From positions 1 to 21,485 of the IMG/VR virus record IMGVR_UViG_3300005617_000721: a stretch of 21,485 bases of DNA; one strand, written 5' to 3'. The stretch is from a virus. Positions 12,511-19,505 of this stretch are shown one piece after another. Positions within the stretch are counted from its first letter, which is position 1. Each line of letters begins with the position of its first letter. The notes beneath the pieces were generated by a model. That model ran no database searches. It worked only from the letters and a program-made list of their open reading frames with translations, and was not told where the DNA came from. The translations under genes and the position numbers were made by a program.

Positions 12511-12904
12511 CTGTCGAGTGTAGCGCTTGCACCAAGACCATCATGTCTTGGTGGTACTTCTCGAAGCGTCCCTCCAGCCGCTCCATCCACTCCGTGACCT
12601 GACTGGCCGTGGTCTCGTTCTGATGAACGACGCGCAGGTTTTCCTTGGCGGCCTCAAGCGTCTTGTTCGCGTATTCATTGGCCTCTCGAACGCGAAGATC
12701 CTGCAGCTCTTTGAGTTCCTTCAGGGCCCCTTGGTAGAGTTGTAAGCTGTCCTGAAGTTGCTTCTCTCTGGCTTCCTGACGCTTGTCATCTCGACCGTAC
12801 AGCGTCTTGATGGCGTACAGGGCAACCAGCAGAAAGATCCCAAGCGCTCCATAGTCAACAAGGCGATCCAGGTGCGTCGCGTCCGCCAAAGCTACGTAGA
12901 TCAC
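12473..12904 (-). CDS. membrane-anchored coiled-coil protein, i-spanin-like (143 aa)
   Basis: One N-terminal transmembrane helix (YGALGIFLLVALYAIKTLYG, 18-37) is followed by a long charged coiled coil (about 40-130: KRQEAREKQLQDSLQLYQGA, LKELKELQDL, TEWMERLEGRFEKYHQDM). This is the shape of an inner-membrane spanin subunit, but also of other phage lysis-region membrane proteins. GTG 12904 overlaps the previous stop (GTGA). Its 3' end overlaps the receiver gene by 38 nt in another frame. A role in lysis is inferred from shape and neighbourhood. Confidence 0.65.
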   Translation of the reverse strand: MIYVALADATHLDRLVDYGALGIFLLVALYAIKTLYGRDDKRQEAREKQLQDSLQLYQGALKELKELQDLRVREANEYANKTLEAAKENLRVVHQNETTASQVTEWMERLEGRFEKYHQDMMVLVQALHSTGGRPQQNHPAGE

Positions 12905-13476
12905 GTGGCGAGCAGTTCAGGGAAGTGCTGGTGTAGCAATTCGATCCCGTATCGCGCTTCCTCGCTACTCACGATCCCGCTACTGATGGACGTTGCAGCG
13001 CTTTCGAGCATGTCCCGTGCAAGCAACAGATCTGCCGCCCCCAGCGCATAGCCGTGATTTAGCTGGCCTGCGAGATCATCCAGCGAGGGCAGTCTCCCTG
13101 TCATCGCGTATTCAATCTCAGCGGCCGCATAGAACCCAGGCACTTCGTACCCTACGCGCTTGTGGCCCGAGGTCGCATAGAAGTAGGCAAACTTCAGCTT
13201 GTCTTTCGACCACTGGCGCGCGTGCACAAGCTCGTGGCAGACGGTTCTAATCTTGCGGTTGGGCGGCAGGCCCGGCGTCAGATAGATCCAGCTACCTGCC
13301 GTGAAACTCCGACCGTCGAGCAGTTGGGTCAGATCGGGGATCCCCGCAGCCTTGAGCGCTCCCTGAAAAACCTGGAACTCCCATGCATCGTCACGGTCTA
13401 CAATCCGCGCACCGAAGTGCTCGGCCATTAGATCCGTGAATGCCTGCGCTTCGCTCTCGGTCGCAAGTCGCGTCAT
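12901..13476 (-). CDS. HExxH zinc metallopeptidase-like protein (191 aa)
   Basis: A HExxH site occurs as CHELVHARQW (80-89; His81, Glu82, His85), preceded by a strand (GSWIYLTPGLPPNRKIRTVC). Glu120 in GFYAAAEIEYAMTGRLP is a plausible third zinc ligand, giving a gluzincin-like arrangement. The later part is helical. ATG 13476 is chosen because GGAGG lies 6 nt before it and the ATG overlaps the previous stop (ATGA); the longer 206-residue frame would cut into the lipoprotein gene. No signal peptide. The substrate is unknown; host envelope or virion protein processing is conceivable. Confidence 0.7.
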   Translation of the reverse strand: MTRLATESEAQAFTDLMAEHFGARIVDRDDAWEFQVFQGALKAAGIPDLTQLLDGRSFTAGSWIYLTPGLPPNRKIRTVCHELVHARQWSKDKLKFAYFYATSGHKRVGYEVPGFYAAAEIEYAMTGRLPSLDDLAGQLNHGYALGAADLLLARDMLESAATSISSGIVSSEEARYGIELLHQHFPELLAT

Positions 13477-13757
13477 GGCAAACCTCCGTCTCGGGCAAGG
13501 CATCGGTCCATCGGGACACACGCAAAGATCTTGCGGCTAGGGTCATAGACGGACGGTACTTCGCAGCAGACGGCCGAGATCTCTCGGCATGGACGATTCA
13601 TATCCACCCAGCTTGTCGGCGCGGAGACACCGCAAACCTGCGGAGCGCCCGCAGGGGAACAGCGTTGCGCGCGTGGCGGGCAGTTGTCCGGGGGTGGAAG
13701 GGATGGACACGCCGTAAACAGCGGCACCAGTGCGATCAAAGCGAGTTTGAGCAGCAT
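13473..13757 (-). CDS. Cys-rich lipoprotein (94 aa)
   Basis: A type II signal peptide is clear: MLLKLALIALVPLFTAC with the lipid-bearing Cys17. The mature part is short and Pro/Cys-rich (eight further cysteines, including VCCEVP), suggesting a disulfide-linked envelope domain. It could be the outer-membrane spanin partner of 12473-12904, since small Pro-rich lipoproteins serve so, but the many cysteines are unusual for that. Superinfection exclusion is another possibility. It overlaps the metallopeptidase gene by 4 nt. Confidence 0.7.
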   Translation of the reverse strand: MLLKLALIALVPLFTACPSLPPPDNCPPRAQRCSPAGAPQVCGVSAPTSWVDMNRPCREISAVCCEVPSVYDPSRKIFACVPMDRCLARDGGLP

Positions 13758-13761
13758 CGCT

Positions 13762-13950
13762 TTATCTCACCCGAATCTCTGACAGACCCAGGCCCGGGAT
13801 AAAGATCGCGAGCAGCCAGAGCACCACCGCAATAATCACGACCGCGTTGAGAATCTGCCGGATCTTGGCATCCATCGGGATGATGGAATTGACCAGCCAC
13901 AGAAGCACGCCGATCACAATGAGCACGAGGATCACGTGAAGTAACGTCAC
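13762..13950 (-). CDS. Thivi_2564-type small membrane protein, possible holin (62 aa)
   Basis: Two transmembrane helices: LLHVILVLIVIGVLLWLVNS (3-22) and LNAVVIIAVVLWLLAIFIPG (34-53), joined by the signature IIPMDAKIRQI. This matches what I know as the Thivi_2564 family, small membrane proteins frequent in Proteobacteria and their phages. Position next to another holin-like gene supports a lysis role, which is inference. GTG 13950 overlaps the upstream stop (GTGA). Confidence 0.75.
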   Translation of the reverse strand: MTLLHVILVLIVIGVLLWLVNSIIPMDAKIRQILNAVVIIAVVLWLLAIFIPGLGLSEIRVR

Positions 13951-14387
13951 GGTTCACTCCCTTCTGTCTCGATGACGGACGCGGGTTTGGGTTGCACAAC
14001 GGCCACGGCCGCAGTTGCCGGTGTCTGCGTGGCCTTCCAGGTCGAGACTTCGCGCTCGATCATCTGCGCAATCAGATATTCGGGGCGCTCGATGCCAAGC
14101 GCTCGGAGCGTGTCGATTGCTCGCTGCCCTTGCACCACGACGTCATCCATCGCAGATTGCTTGGTCGACAGCGCGGCAGCGGCGGACCAGTAACCTGGCT
14201 TGGCAGGATCCTTGAGGTCCTGAACTCGCTGCACACGACTGCCTACCGCAACATCCGCGAGCTTCTCGAGGGCTTCTAGAGCTTTTGCGTAGCGTGCATC
14301 TTTGACGTAGGGCCGCACGATCGGAATGACCGCCAGCGCCACACCGCCGATTGCCGTGAGCAGGGCAATGAACTGCGAGAAGGTCAT
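13947..14387 (-). CDS. holin-like membrane protein (146 aa)
   Basis: A single N-terminal transmembrane helix (FIALLTAIGGVALAVIPIV, 6-24) is followed by a soluble helical part (RYAKALEALEKLADVAVGSR) and a Pro/Ala-rich tail. The layout recalls LL-H type phage holins, with one TM and a helical cytosolic domain, but I cannot confirm the family. ATG 14387 overlaps the previous stop. The next gene, with two TMs, may act as its partner. Confidence 0.6.
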   Translation of the reverse strand: MTFSQFIALLTAIGGVALAVIPIVRPYVKDARYAKALEALEKLADVAVGSRVQRVQDLKDPAKPGYWSAAAALSTKQSAMDDVVVQGQRAIDTLRALGIERPEYLIAQMIEREVSTWKATQTPATAAVAVVQPKPASVIETEGSEP

Positions 14388-14950
14388 GGTCGTAGCGCTC
14401 GGTCGATCAGCTGTCGGTCTGCGTCGGTCACGCGATACTCTGGTACCGTGGACAATGAAAACGCTTCCTGGTCGCCATCCCAGTCATGCGGACCGCTCGG
14501 TGACATCAGGGCGCGTTTGGCGCTGATCCCGGGAGCGCAGCCGGGCGGGTAGGCCATGCCGTATGCAACATCACATACGTGCCACGTTGCCATCTCCGGG
14601 TGCGGGCCACGGTAGATCCGAAGATGAATCAGCTCATGACCCGGTATCGAGCGGCCCGAAAAGGAATCGGTAAGGCTGCTTGTGTTCACCCGTACTCGAC
14701 TCTCGCCGAGTCTGTACTCACCTGCTGCACCAGCTTCGAGATCGGCGCACTGCACATCAACTTCGCCCGTTTCGGAGACGTGCCAGCCGAAGTACCGAAT
14801 CTCTTCGGCGATCCACTCTCGCTGGGGCGATACGCAGTCCACGATGCTTACCGCTACATCTCGACCGCCCAAAGGGGACGATGCGGATGGTTCCGGAGAT
14901 GGTCCGCAAGCCACGAGCAGAAGGCCGAGGATCGCTAGAAGGGTGCGCAT
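14384..14950 (-). CDS. lipoprotein with HELIH metallopeptidase motif (188 aa)
   Basis: The ATG at 14950 gives a proper lipoprotein signal, MRTLLAILGLLLVACGPSPE (Cys15); the longer frame would hide it. The mature part carries SIPGHELIHLRIYRGPH (101-117; His105, Glu106, His109; His117 as possible third ligand), then RALMSPSGPHDW (146-157), where the Met could be a metzincin-like Met-turn. The HExxH-to-His spacing is not the canonical HExxHxxGxxH, so the clan is uncertain. It is probably membrane-anchored and acts in the periplasm or at the cell surface. It overlaps the previous gene by 16 nt. Confidence 0.7.
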   Translation of the reverse strand: MRTLLAILGLLLVACGPSPEPSASSPLGGRDVAVSIVDCVSPQREWIAEEIRYFGWHVSETGEVDVQCADLEAGAAGEYRLGESRVRVNTSSLTDSFSGRSIPGHELIHLRIYRGPHPEMATWHVCDVAYGMAYPPGCAPGISAKRALMSPSGPHDWDGDQEAFSLSTVPEYRVTDADRQLIDRALRP

Positions 14951-15207
14951 GGCGCCTCGTTGGGGCGATTGGGATCGTCTTCGCATCGGTTCAGCGCGTC
15001 GGGTCCGGTGAAGCAGAAGATCTCGGTCGTGTGGACGTAGCACCAGAAGTCAGTCGGCATCGCGTCGGCAACTTCCGCGACAACCGGAACATCAGCGGGT
15101 GCGGCGAAGGCTGGAACATGCTGAAGGCCAGCATCGTAAGACAGCACGCGCTGGCGACAGCTCAACGCGAAGACCAGGAGCCACAAGTCAAGCGCGCGGC
15201 GCATCAT
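14935..15207 (-). CDS. small lipoprotein (90 aa)
   Basis: MMRRALDLWLLVFALSC shows a lipoprotein signal with lipobox ALSC. The mature part has a Cys cluster near the end (FWCYVHTTEIFCF, LNRCEDDPNRP, APC), likely forming disulfides outside the cytoplasm. The start ATG at 15207 overlaps the previous TGA; a second ATG follows at once. No known family. It is one of three lipoproteins in this block. Confidence 0.65.
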   Translation of the reverse strand: MMRRALDLWLLVFALSCRQRVLSYDAGLQHVPAFAAPADVPVVAEVADAMPTDFWCYVHTTEIFCFTGPDALNRCEDDPNRPNEAPCAPF

Positions 15208-15569
15208 CAGGCCGGTGGTACGCCTGCGAATCCGTCCCAGGTTACGCCGATCACGTACTTGACCAGATAGTTCAAGTCGCCTGGGGTGTTGGCATCTCCC
15301 TCGCTCGCCATGGTCAAGACGACGGGGCTGCCGTTCTGTATGCCAAAGGTGAACTTGGCCTGAACGTCCCCGTTCAAGGCGCACTGCTTGGCGAACCGGT
15401 CGTTGAATTGGTACGTAGCGTCCCGCACAGCCTTCGCGAACATCAGGCTTTCTGCGGGAGGACTAGGCAACGAGAGCACGTAATTGGCCTGCTCGAGCAA
15501 GGCAACTTGCACCTGCTCAATGAGCGGCGTGTAGGAACTCAGCGCGTAAATCTGACGGAGTGTAGGCAT
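15207..15569 (-). CDS. putative small tail/virion-associated protein (120 aa)
   Basis: Starts MPTLRQIYALSSYTPLIEQV, then a helix (QVALLEQANYVLSL), FAKAVRDATYQFNDRFAKQC and a beta-rich end (YVIGVTWDGFAGVPPA). The opening xLRQIYALxxxxPLxxxVxVA resembles small phage proteins found near fibre genes. Function unknown. It is the last structural gene before the lysis/lipoprotein block. Confidence 0.6.
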   Translation of the reverse strand: MPTLRQIYALSSYTPLIEQVQVALLEQANYVLSLPSPPAESLMFAKAVRDATYQFNDRFAKQCALNGDVQAKFTFGIQNGSPVVLTMASEGDANTPGDLNYLVKYVIGVTWDGFAGVPPA

Positions 15570-15622
15570 AGCTTAACCGATCGGGCTCAATGCCCGTTGT
15601 GTGCGGTTGGTCTTTTGGGGTG

Positions 15623-15640
15623 CCGACTACGGGTAGTCGG
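15623..15640 (-). other. perfect stem-loop across a stop codon
   Basis: CCGACTAC (15623-15630) and GTAGTCGG (15633-15640) are perfect inverted arms. The stem contains the TAG stop of gene 15627-15992. No U-tract follows, so it is not a standard terminator; it may protect the 3' end or separate the two coding regions. Confidence 0.45.
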
Positions 15641-15992
15641 TAACGGCGTCTTTGACGGTCAGCGTCCCGCTCATTGCGAGAATCCTGCGACCGCCCGCGA
15701 GCTGGATGAACAGGTCAAACACGTACGTGCCTGCGGCAATGAGCGCGGTAGCGGCTTCATCGACGTTGAGCCGAAACGAGTTGTCGGCATCATCGAGCTC
15801 AACGCCGGTGCTCTCGGTCCAATCCACTGCAGCCGACGAGGCAGACGCGCTTGCGCGTGCTTGCATGTGGGCTGTGGCATCCGTGAGATCGAAGGCAACG
15901 TTGTCTTCATCGACGGGAAAGTACTTTTTGGTAACGAACGTCTCGCCCTGCGTGAAGGCGAGCGGCGTTTGAATGGGAATGCGGTTTGCCAT
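15627..15992 (-). CDS. BppU-like / fibre-associated structural protein (121 aa)
   Basis: It reads LAFTQGETFVTKKYFPVDED, FDLTDATAHMQARASASASS, then FRLNVDEAATALIAAGTYVF, DLFIQLAGGRRILAMSGTLT and VKDAVT. A strand-rich Ig-like fold with DLTGA, 'aGtYvyDl' and 'G.ltV.d.vT' is typical of small phage baseplate or fibre-adaptor proteins related to the BppU N-terminus. It probably joins or decorates the distal tail. Confidence 0.65.
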   Translation of the reverse strand: MANRIPIQTPLAFTQGETFVTKKYFPVDEDNVAFDLTDATAHMQARASASASSAAVDWTESTGVELDDADNSFRLNVDEAATALIAAGTYVFDLFIQLAGGRRILAMSGTLTVKDAVTDYP

Positions 15993-15995
15993 GAC

Positions 15996-16817
15996 TTACT
16001 CGTAGTAACCGACAGCTTGGATGGCGAAGACTGGTGAGCTGGCGCCCTCGAGCTTGTACTCAATTACCTGAGAACCATCGGTCTCAATATTAAACTCCTG
16101 GACCGACCCGGCTCCTACCGCTTTGGTTAGGTTTGTGGTGTCGCCATTCGTTCTAAACTTCGCAGTGCCTGCGCTGTCAACGTAGATGCATTCGAGAGTA
16201 GCCATGTACGAGTGTGAGGGCATCCAAGCGGATAGACTCTGGTCGGTGTAAGTGCTGGGCGTCGCAGTGGCGATGACATAATCGCTAATCTTCGATCGCC
16301 GCCACGTGACCTTGTTCGCGTGTTTGAAGAACGGCCGAATATTCCCGCTACCATCGACGTAGTAACTGCAGATATACACTCGCGTGGCGTCGCCTGACTT
16401 GAACGTCCGGCTGGCATCAGGGCCCGTGGTCGAGCGCTCGTAGGCGATCAGGCCGAGACTCTCGTATCCGTAGAGATAGTGCCAGGTGTCGTTGGAATCA
16501 GACCCAGGCGCAACCGTGGCTGCAGCCTGCGCGTCGAAAGGGACGTTACCGATGTACATCTTCTGAAAGCCCTCAACGGTGATATGTGTACCGTCGGAGC
16601 TAGCTGCGTTCCTGGCGCCAATCAGAAGTCCCGCGAACCCGTTTTTGAGCGTCGTGACCGCGAGGTTTGTGAGGTTCTTTTGGTCGTTCAGATAGACGGT
16701 TCGGTTCGTCACCGCCTGGAATGCATCGTCGACGCCCCCAGCGTCGAGAGCGTCACCGTTGTCGGGTACCGTGACGTCTGCGGTGAACTCGTTGACCGGA
16801 GTAATGTCGTGCGACAT
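15996..16817 (-). CDS. putative tail fibre / receptor-binding protein (273 aa)
   Basis: Start MSHDITPVNEFTADVTVPDN then GDALDAGGVDDAFQAVTNRT: the opening with 'GDxxxAGxVxxxFQxLtNRT' is common in phage tail proteins that begin at a baseplate. The remainder is beta-rich, with YIGNVPFDAQAA, YLYGYESLGLIAYE and a C-terminal IEYKLEGASSPVFAIQAVGY. An AGAGG ribosome site lies 8 nt before ATG 16817. It probably forms a trimeric fibre or decoration protein; the receptor is unknown. Confidence 0.65.
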   Translation of the reverse strand: MSHDITPVNEFTADVTVPDNGDALDAGGVDDAFQAVTNRTVYLNDQKNLTNLAVTTLKNGFAGLLIGARNAASSDGTHITVEGFQKMYIGNVPFDAQAAATVAPGSDSNDTWHYLYGYESLGLIAYERSTTGPDASRTFKSGDATRVYICSYYVDGSGNIRPFFKHANKVTWRRSKISDYVIATATPSTYTDQSLSAWMPSHSYMATLECIYVDSAGTAKFRTNGDTTNLTKAVGAGSVQEFNIETDGSQVIEYKLEGASSPVFAIQAVGYYE

Positions 16818-16828
16818 AAGATGAACCT

Positions 16829-18034
16829 CTAGAAGTCAGAAGGTTTCTTGTTGTACTTGTAGAAACGCAATCGCTGGATTCGAGCCGAGAAGACCTTCGC
16901 CTTGTTCGACTGCAAAAAGTCTAGCGTGCCCGGAATCATCAGGGCTCCAAACGTGGGCGGGCTGCCGGTGCTAATGCGGACCGGTGAGCTGGCGTTCACG
17001 GCATACTGCACGCTTGTGACTTGCCCACCGCCGACACAGACAAAGATCCGCAAGCGATCCTCGCGTGCCCAGCTCATCGTATTGGGTGTCGTATAGAGCG
17101 TGCCGCCGATCGTGATCTTGACCGCTTGGGTGGCATTGTCGATGACGCAGTTGTTGCTGGCATCGATGTACCACAGCGTCATATCCGCGCTGTATTCATT
17201 GAATGCGCCCTTGGGCTCACATTCGATGTAGCAGCGAAGGCTTCCGTCTTCAGCCAAGCAGGTGTTGCCGACGTTGCGATACCAGCGAGGAGCAGCGCGA
17301 GTAACAGCACCGAGAATGGTTTCAGTGGGGAAAAACGCACTTGCTGCGCTACCCTGGATGTCAAGGAGATCTAGATACGTATCCCTGGCACCAGCCCCCA
17401 GTCCGCCGCTACTCGTTCGGTTGTTACCATCCGCACCACGTAGAATAGGGCCCGTGCTGCCTGCGCCACCTGTATTGACGTACGTGGCTCGCGTCCAGTT
17501 GGTAGGCGCGGTTCCAGCAAACAGAATCTGAAACGTGACGCCGCCCGTGTCATTTGTGATCTGAGACGTCGCGCCAACTGAACCCGCTTTATGCCAAATC
17601 GAGATCGTTTGCGTGATCCCGCCTGGGCGCCCATAGCCTAGGTGATAACCGGGGTTGCCGCTCGTTGTCTGAGAGCGGTCTGCGAGAATGCTGCCATCTG
17701 GTCCCGCTGTAGCATTGGCCGTAACCGTGCCGCCGCCGCCATTGGTCCACGCGGAAACGTCTCGGTTGTTTGAGACGACGGACGTTCTCGCTTCATCGAT
17801 CACCAGCCCGGGTGACGTGTTGTTCTTGCCAACCGGAACACTGCTCGAGCTCGAAAGTCCGGAATCAGTCGAGACGGTCGTGGGGCTGGTTTGTACCGTG
17901 TATTGCGAGGATAGCCGCTCATACAGCGTGCCGGTTCCAGTCATCGAACCGACACCCGGAGCCTTGTTCGTCCAGTCGACCTCGAAAACGGTCTCGACCC
18001 GTCTCCAGCCGTTTGCGGCGATTACCGGGATCAT
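16829..18034 (-). CDS. tail fibre protein with carbohydrate-binding-like domains (401 aa)
   Basis: A Ser/Thr/Gly-rich N-terminal region (41-70) is followed by SPGLVIDEARTSVV (74-87) and DVSAWTNGGGGTVTANATAG then PDG, a pattern of phage spike/fibre domains (lectin-like jelly roll). Later segments (SISIWHKAGSV-type strand, MTLWYIDASNN, then ALMIPGTLDFLQ and RIQRLRFYKYNKKP) look like a concanavalin/LamG-like fold. It probably contacts host surface glycans. No enzyme motif is seen. Confidence 0.7.
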   Translation of the reverse strand: MIPVIAANGWRRVETVFEVDWTNKAPGVGSMTGTGTLYERLSSQYTVQTSPTTVSTDSGLSSSSSVPVGKNNTSPGLVIDEARTSVVSNNRDVSAWTNGGGGTVTANATAGPDGSILADRSQTTSGNPGYHLGYGRPGGITQTISIWHKAGSVGATSQITNDTGGVTFQILFAGTAPTNWTRATYVNTGGAGSTGPILRGADGNNRTSSGGLGAGARDTYLDLLDIQGSAASAFFPTETILGAVTRAAPRWYRNVGNTCLAEDGSLRCYIECEPKGAFNEYSADMTLWYIDASNNCVIDNATQAVKITIGGTLYTTPNTMSWAREDRLRIFVCVGGGQVTSVQYAVNASSPVRISTGSPPTFGALMIPGTLDFLQSNKAKVFSARIQRLRFYKYNKKPSDF

Positions 18035-18037
18035 GAG

Positions 18038-19489
18038 CTAACCGGCAAGAGTCCACTGAGCCGGCGAAAGAGAGACCTTGGTGAACATGCGTACGTAACG
18101 ATTGTCTGCAATGACGGCCGTGGAGTTGCCATCAATCGTTCCAGAGGACTGCACGTCAAACGTACTCGGATGCGTCCCTGCTGAGTTCGTAATGTCTTGA
18201 AACACGTGCACGTGATACAGGCCCGAGGCGGCAGGCAGTGTGATTGCGCGGTCTGCCGTGGAGTTTACGAAGTGCCAGGTCTTCGTCGGGTCTGCGATCA
18301 CATTGCCGGCGATCGTCTCGTAATCACCGATGGCCGTCGCGCCAAAGTAGTTTGTAGTGCTGCCAGCGACGCCGATGTTTAACGGGTTGTCGCCGATAAA
18401 GACCCACGCTCCGCCTGCGCGGATATACGTCTTGTTCAGCGTCGAGTCGTAGACGATTAGGCCGTCTGGCGGCGTCGAGATCGCATTGCGCTGTGTGGTC
18501 GTCGGCCGTGGGAGTAGTAGTCCCTTGGTCGTGGTGTTGAGCTCGAGGATGGCTGCGGCCGCGGGATCTGCCAGCGCACCATCCGTGAGGTACATCGGGA
18601 CCTTGATGCCGTGCCGGACATCATCAAGGTCCGCGAGAATCGTCGATGATCCGGACTGCCACGTATGCTTGCCAGAGTTCGCGCGTGAGCCAGACTGATA
18701 CTTCGCCGTCAGGTTCCCGGTGAGGTTGCCGAGCGTGAAGTTGTTGCCCGTCGCGGTACTGAAGTCTAGCGTGAGGATGGGAATCGAGGTGTTGTTTGCC
18801 TCGTTGCGACCGTACAGGGATAGGTTGTAACGGAAGTACAAACCCGCCGCGCCGAACGTCGTGCCAACGCTTGGCTCGATGCCGAAGTGGGCTTCGTCGC
18901 CGGCGCCAAGTCCGGTAACACCAACGTCCTCCCAGCTGGTCCCGTTAAACTGTGAGATCTTGCCGGTCGTGAGGTTGTAGACAATGAGACCGGTAAGCGG
19001 GGACGCAATGGCATTGCGCTGTGTCGAGCTCATCCGCGGCGGCGCAATGCCGCGCGTGGTGCTGTCGATCTGCAGCTTTGCGCTTGGGTCTGGAGAGAGC
19101 GTGCCGATCGCAAGCGCTCCCTTGCTCGTGAGCCGCATACGCTCGGCAAGTGGAGTGCCTGTATCTCGGGTGCGCCACGCGATCGCGCTGGAAACAAATC
19201 CGGACGTCGCACTTTCCCACAGCGCATCCATTGCTGCGGCGTCCGCGATGATGTTCAGCGAATCATCGAGCCGGAATAGGATCGACTCACCGAAACCCGT
19301 CCCGGGACTCGTGCGACGCGCTGTGAGAGTGGCAAGGGTATTGAGCCCAGCGTTGCCCGCGTCGGTGACCGTGACGGTGATCGGGTTGATAAACGACCCG
19401 CCCGACACGATCGTGAGAATCTCGGGGTTGATCTTGAGAACTTCCCCCTCGACCACGAAGTGTGCTGGCCAGTATTGCCTTAAGCCCAT
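18038..19489 (-). CDS. tail fibre protein with internal repeat (483 aa)
   Basis: The N-terminus MGLRQYWPAHFVVEGEVLKI is followed by beta-strand and Ser/Thr/Asn-rich text. Two copies of a stem module occur: residues 136-190 (LQIDSTTRGIAPPRMSSTQR, then NAIASPLTGLIVYN) and 311-366 (LELNTTTKGLLLPRPTTTQR, then NAISTPPDGLIVYD). This 'L-ST-GLLLPRMTTAQRNAI...GLIVYD' unit is common in trimeric fibres. The C-terminus (AITLPAASGLYHVHVFQDIT, then RMFTKVSLSPAQWTLAG) looks like a tip domain. Confidence 0.75.
   Translation of the reverse strand: MGLRQYWPAHFVVEGEVLKINPEILTIVSGGSFINPITVTVTDAGNAGLNTLATLTARRTSPGTGFGESILFRLDDSLNIIADAAAMDALWESATSGFVSSAIAWRTRDTGTPLAERMRLTSKGALAIGTLSPDPSAKLQIDSTTRGIAPPRMSSTQRNAIASPLTGLIVYNLTTGKISQFNGTSWEDVGVTGLGAGDEAHFGIEPSVGTTFGAAGLYFRYNLSLYGRNEANNTSIPILTLDFSTATGNNFTLGNLTGNLTAKYQSGSRANSGKHTWQSGSSTILADLDDVRHGIKVPMYLTDGALADPAAAAILELNTTTKGLLLPRPTTTQRNAISTPPDGLIVYDSTLNKTYIRAGGAWVFIGDNPLNIGVAGSTTNYFGATAIGDYETIAGNVIADPTKTWHFVNSTADRAITLPAASGLYHVHVFQDITNSAGTHPSTFDVQSSGTIDGNSTAVIADNRYVRMFTKVSLSPAQWTLAG
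18392..18559 (-). repeat. fibre stem repeat, copy 2
   Basis: Encodes residues 311-366 of the fibre; about half of the positions match copy 1 at protein level, and the DNA shares GCATTGCGCTGTGT (+ strand text). Confidence 0.7.
18920..19084 (-). repeat. fibre stem repeat, copy 1
   Basis: Encodes residues 136-190 of the fibre (GIAPPRMSSTQRNAIASPLT core). Paired with 18392-18559. Confidence 0.7.
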
Positions 19490-19505
19490 GCTAGTTTGTT
19501 CTCGA

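Noticed and set aside
15099-16037. Long + strand open frame (312 codons)
   Set aside because: Antisense to four coherent minus-strand genes with overlapping starts; no recognisable domain.
15996-19489. Diversity-generating retroelement acting on fibre genes
   Set aside because: No reverse transcriptase and no template-like repeat of a fibre 3' end were seen in the window; the fibre repeats are internal stem units.
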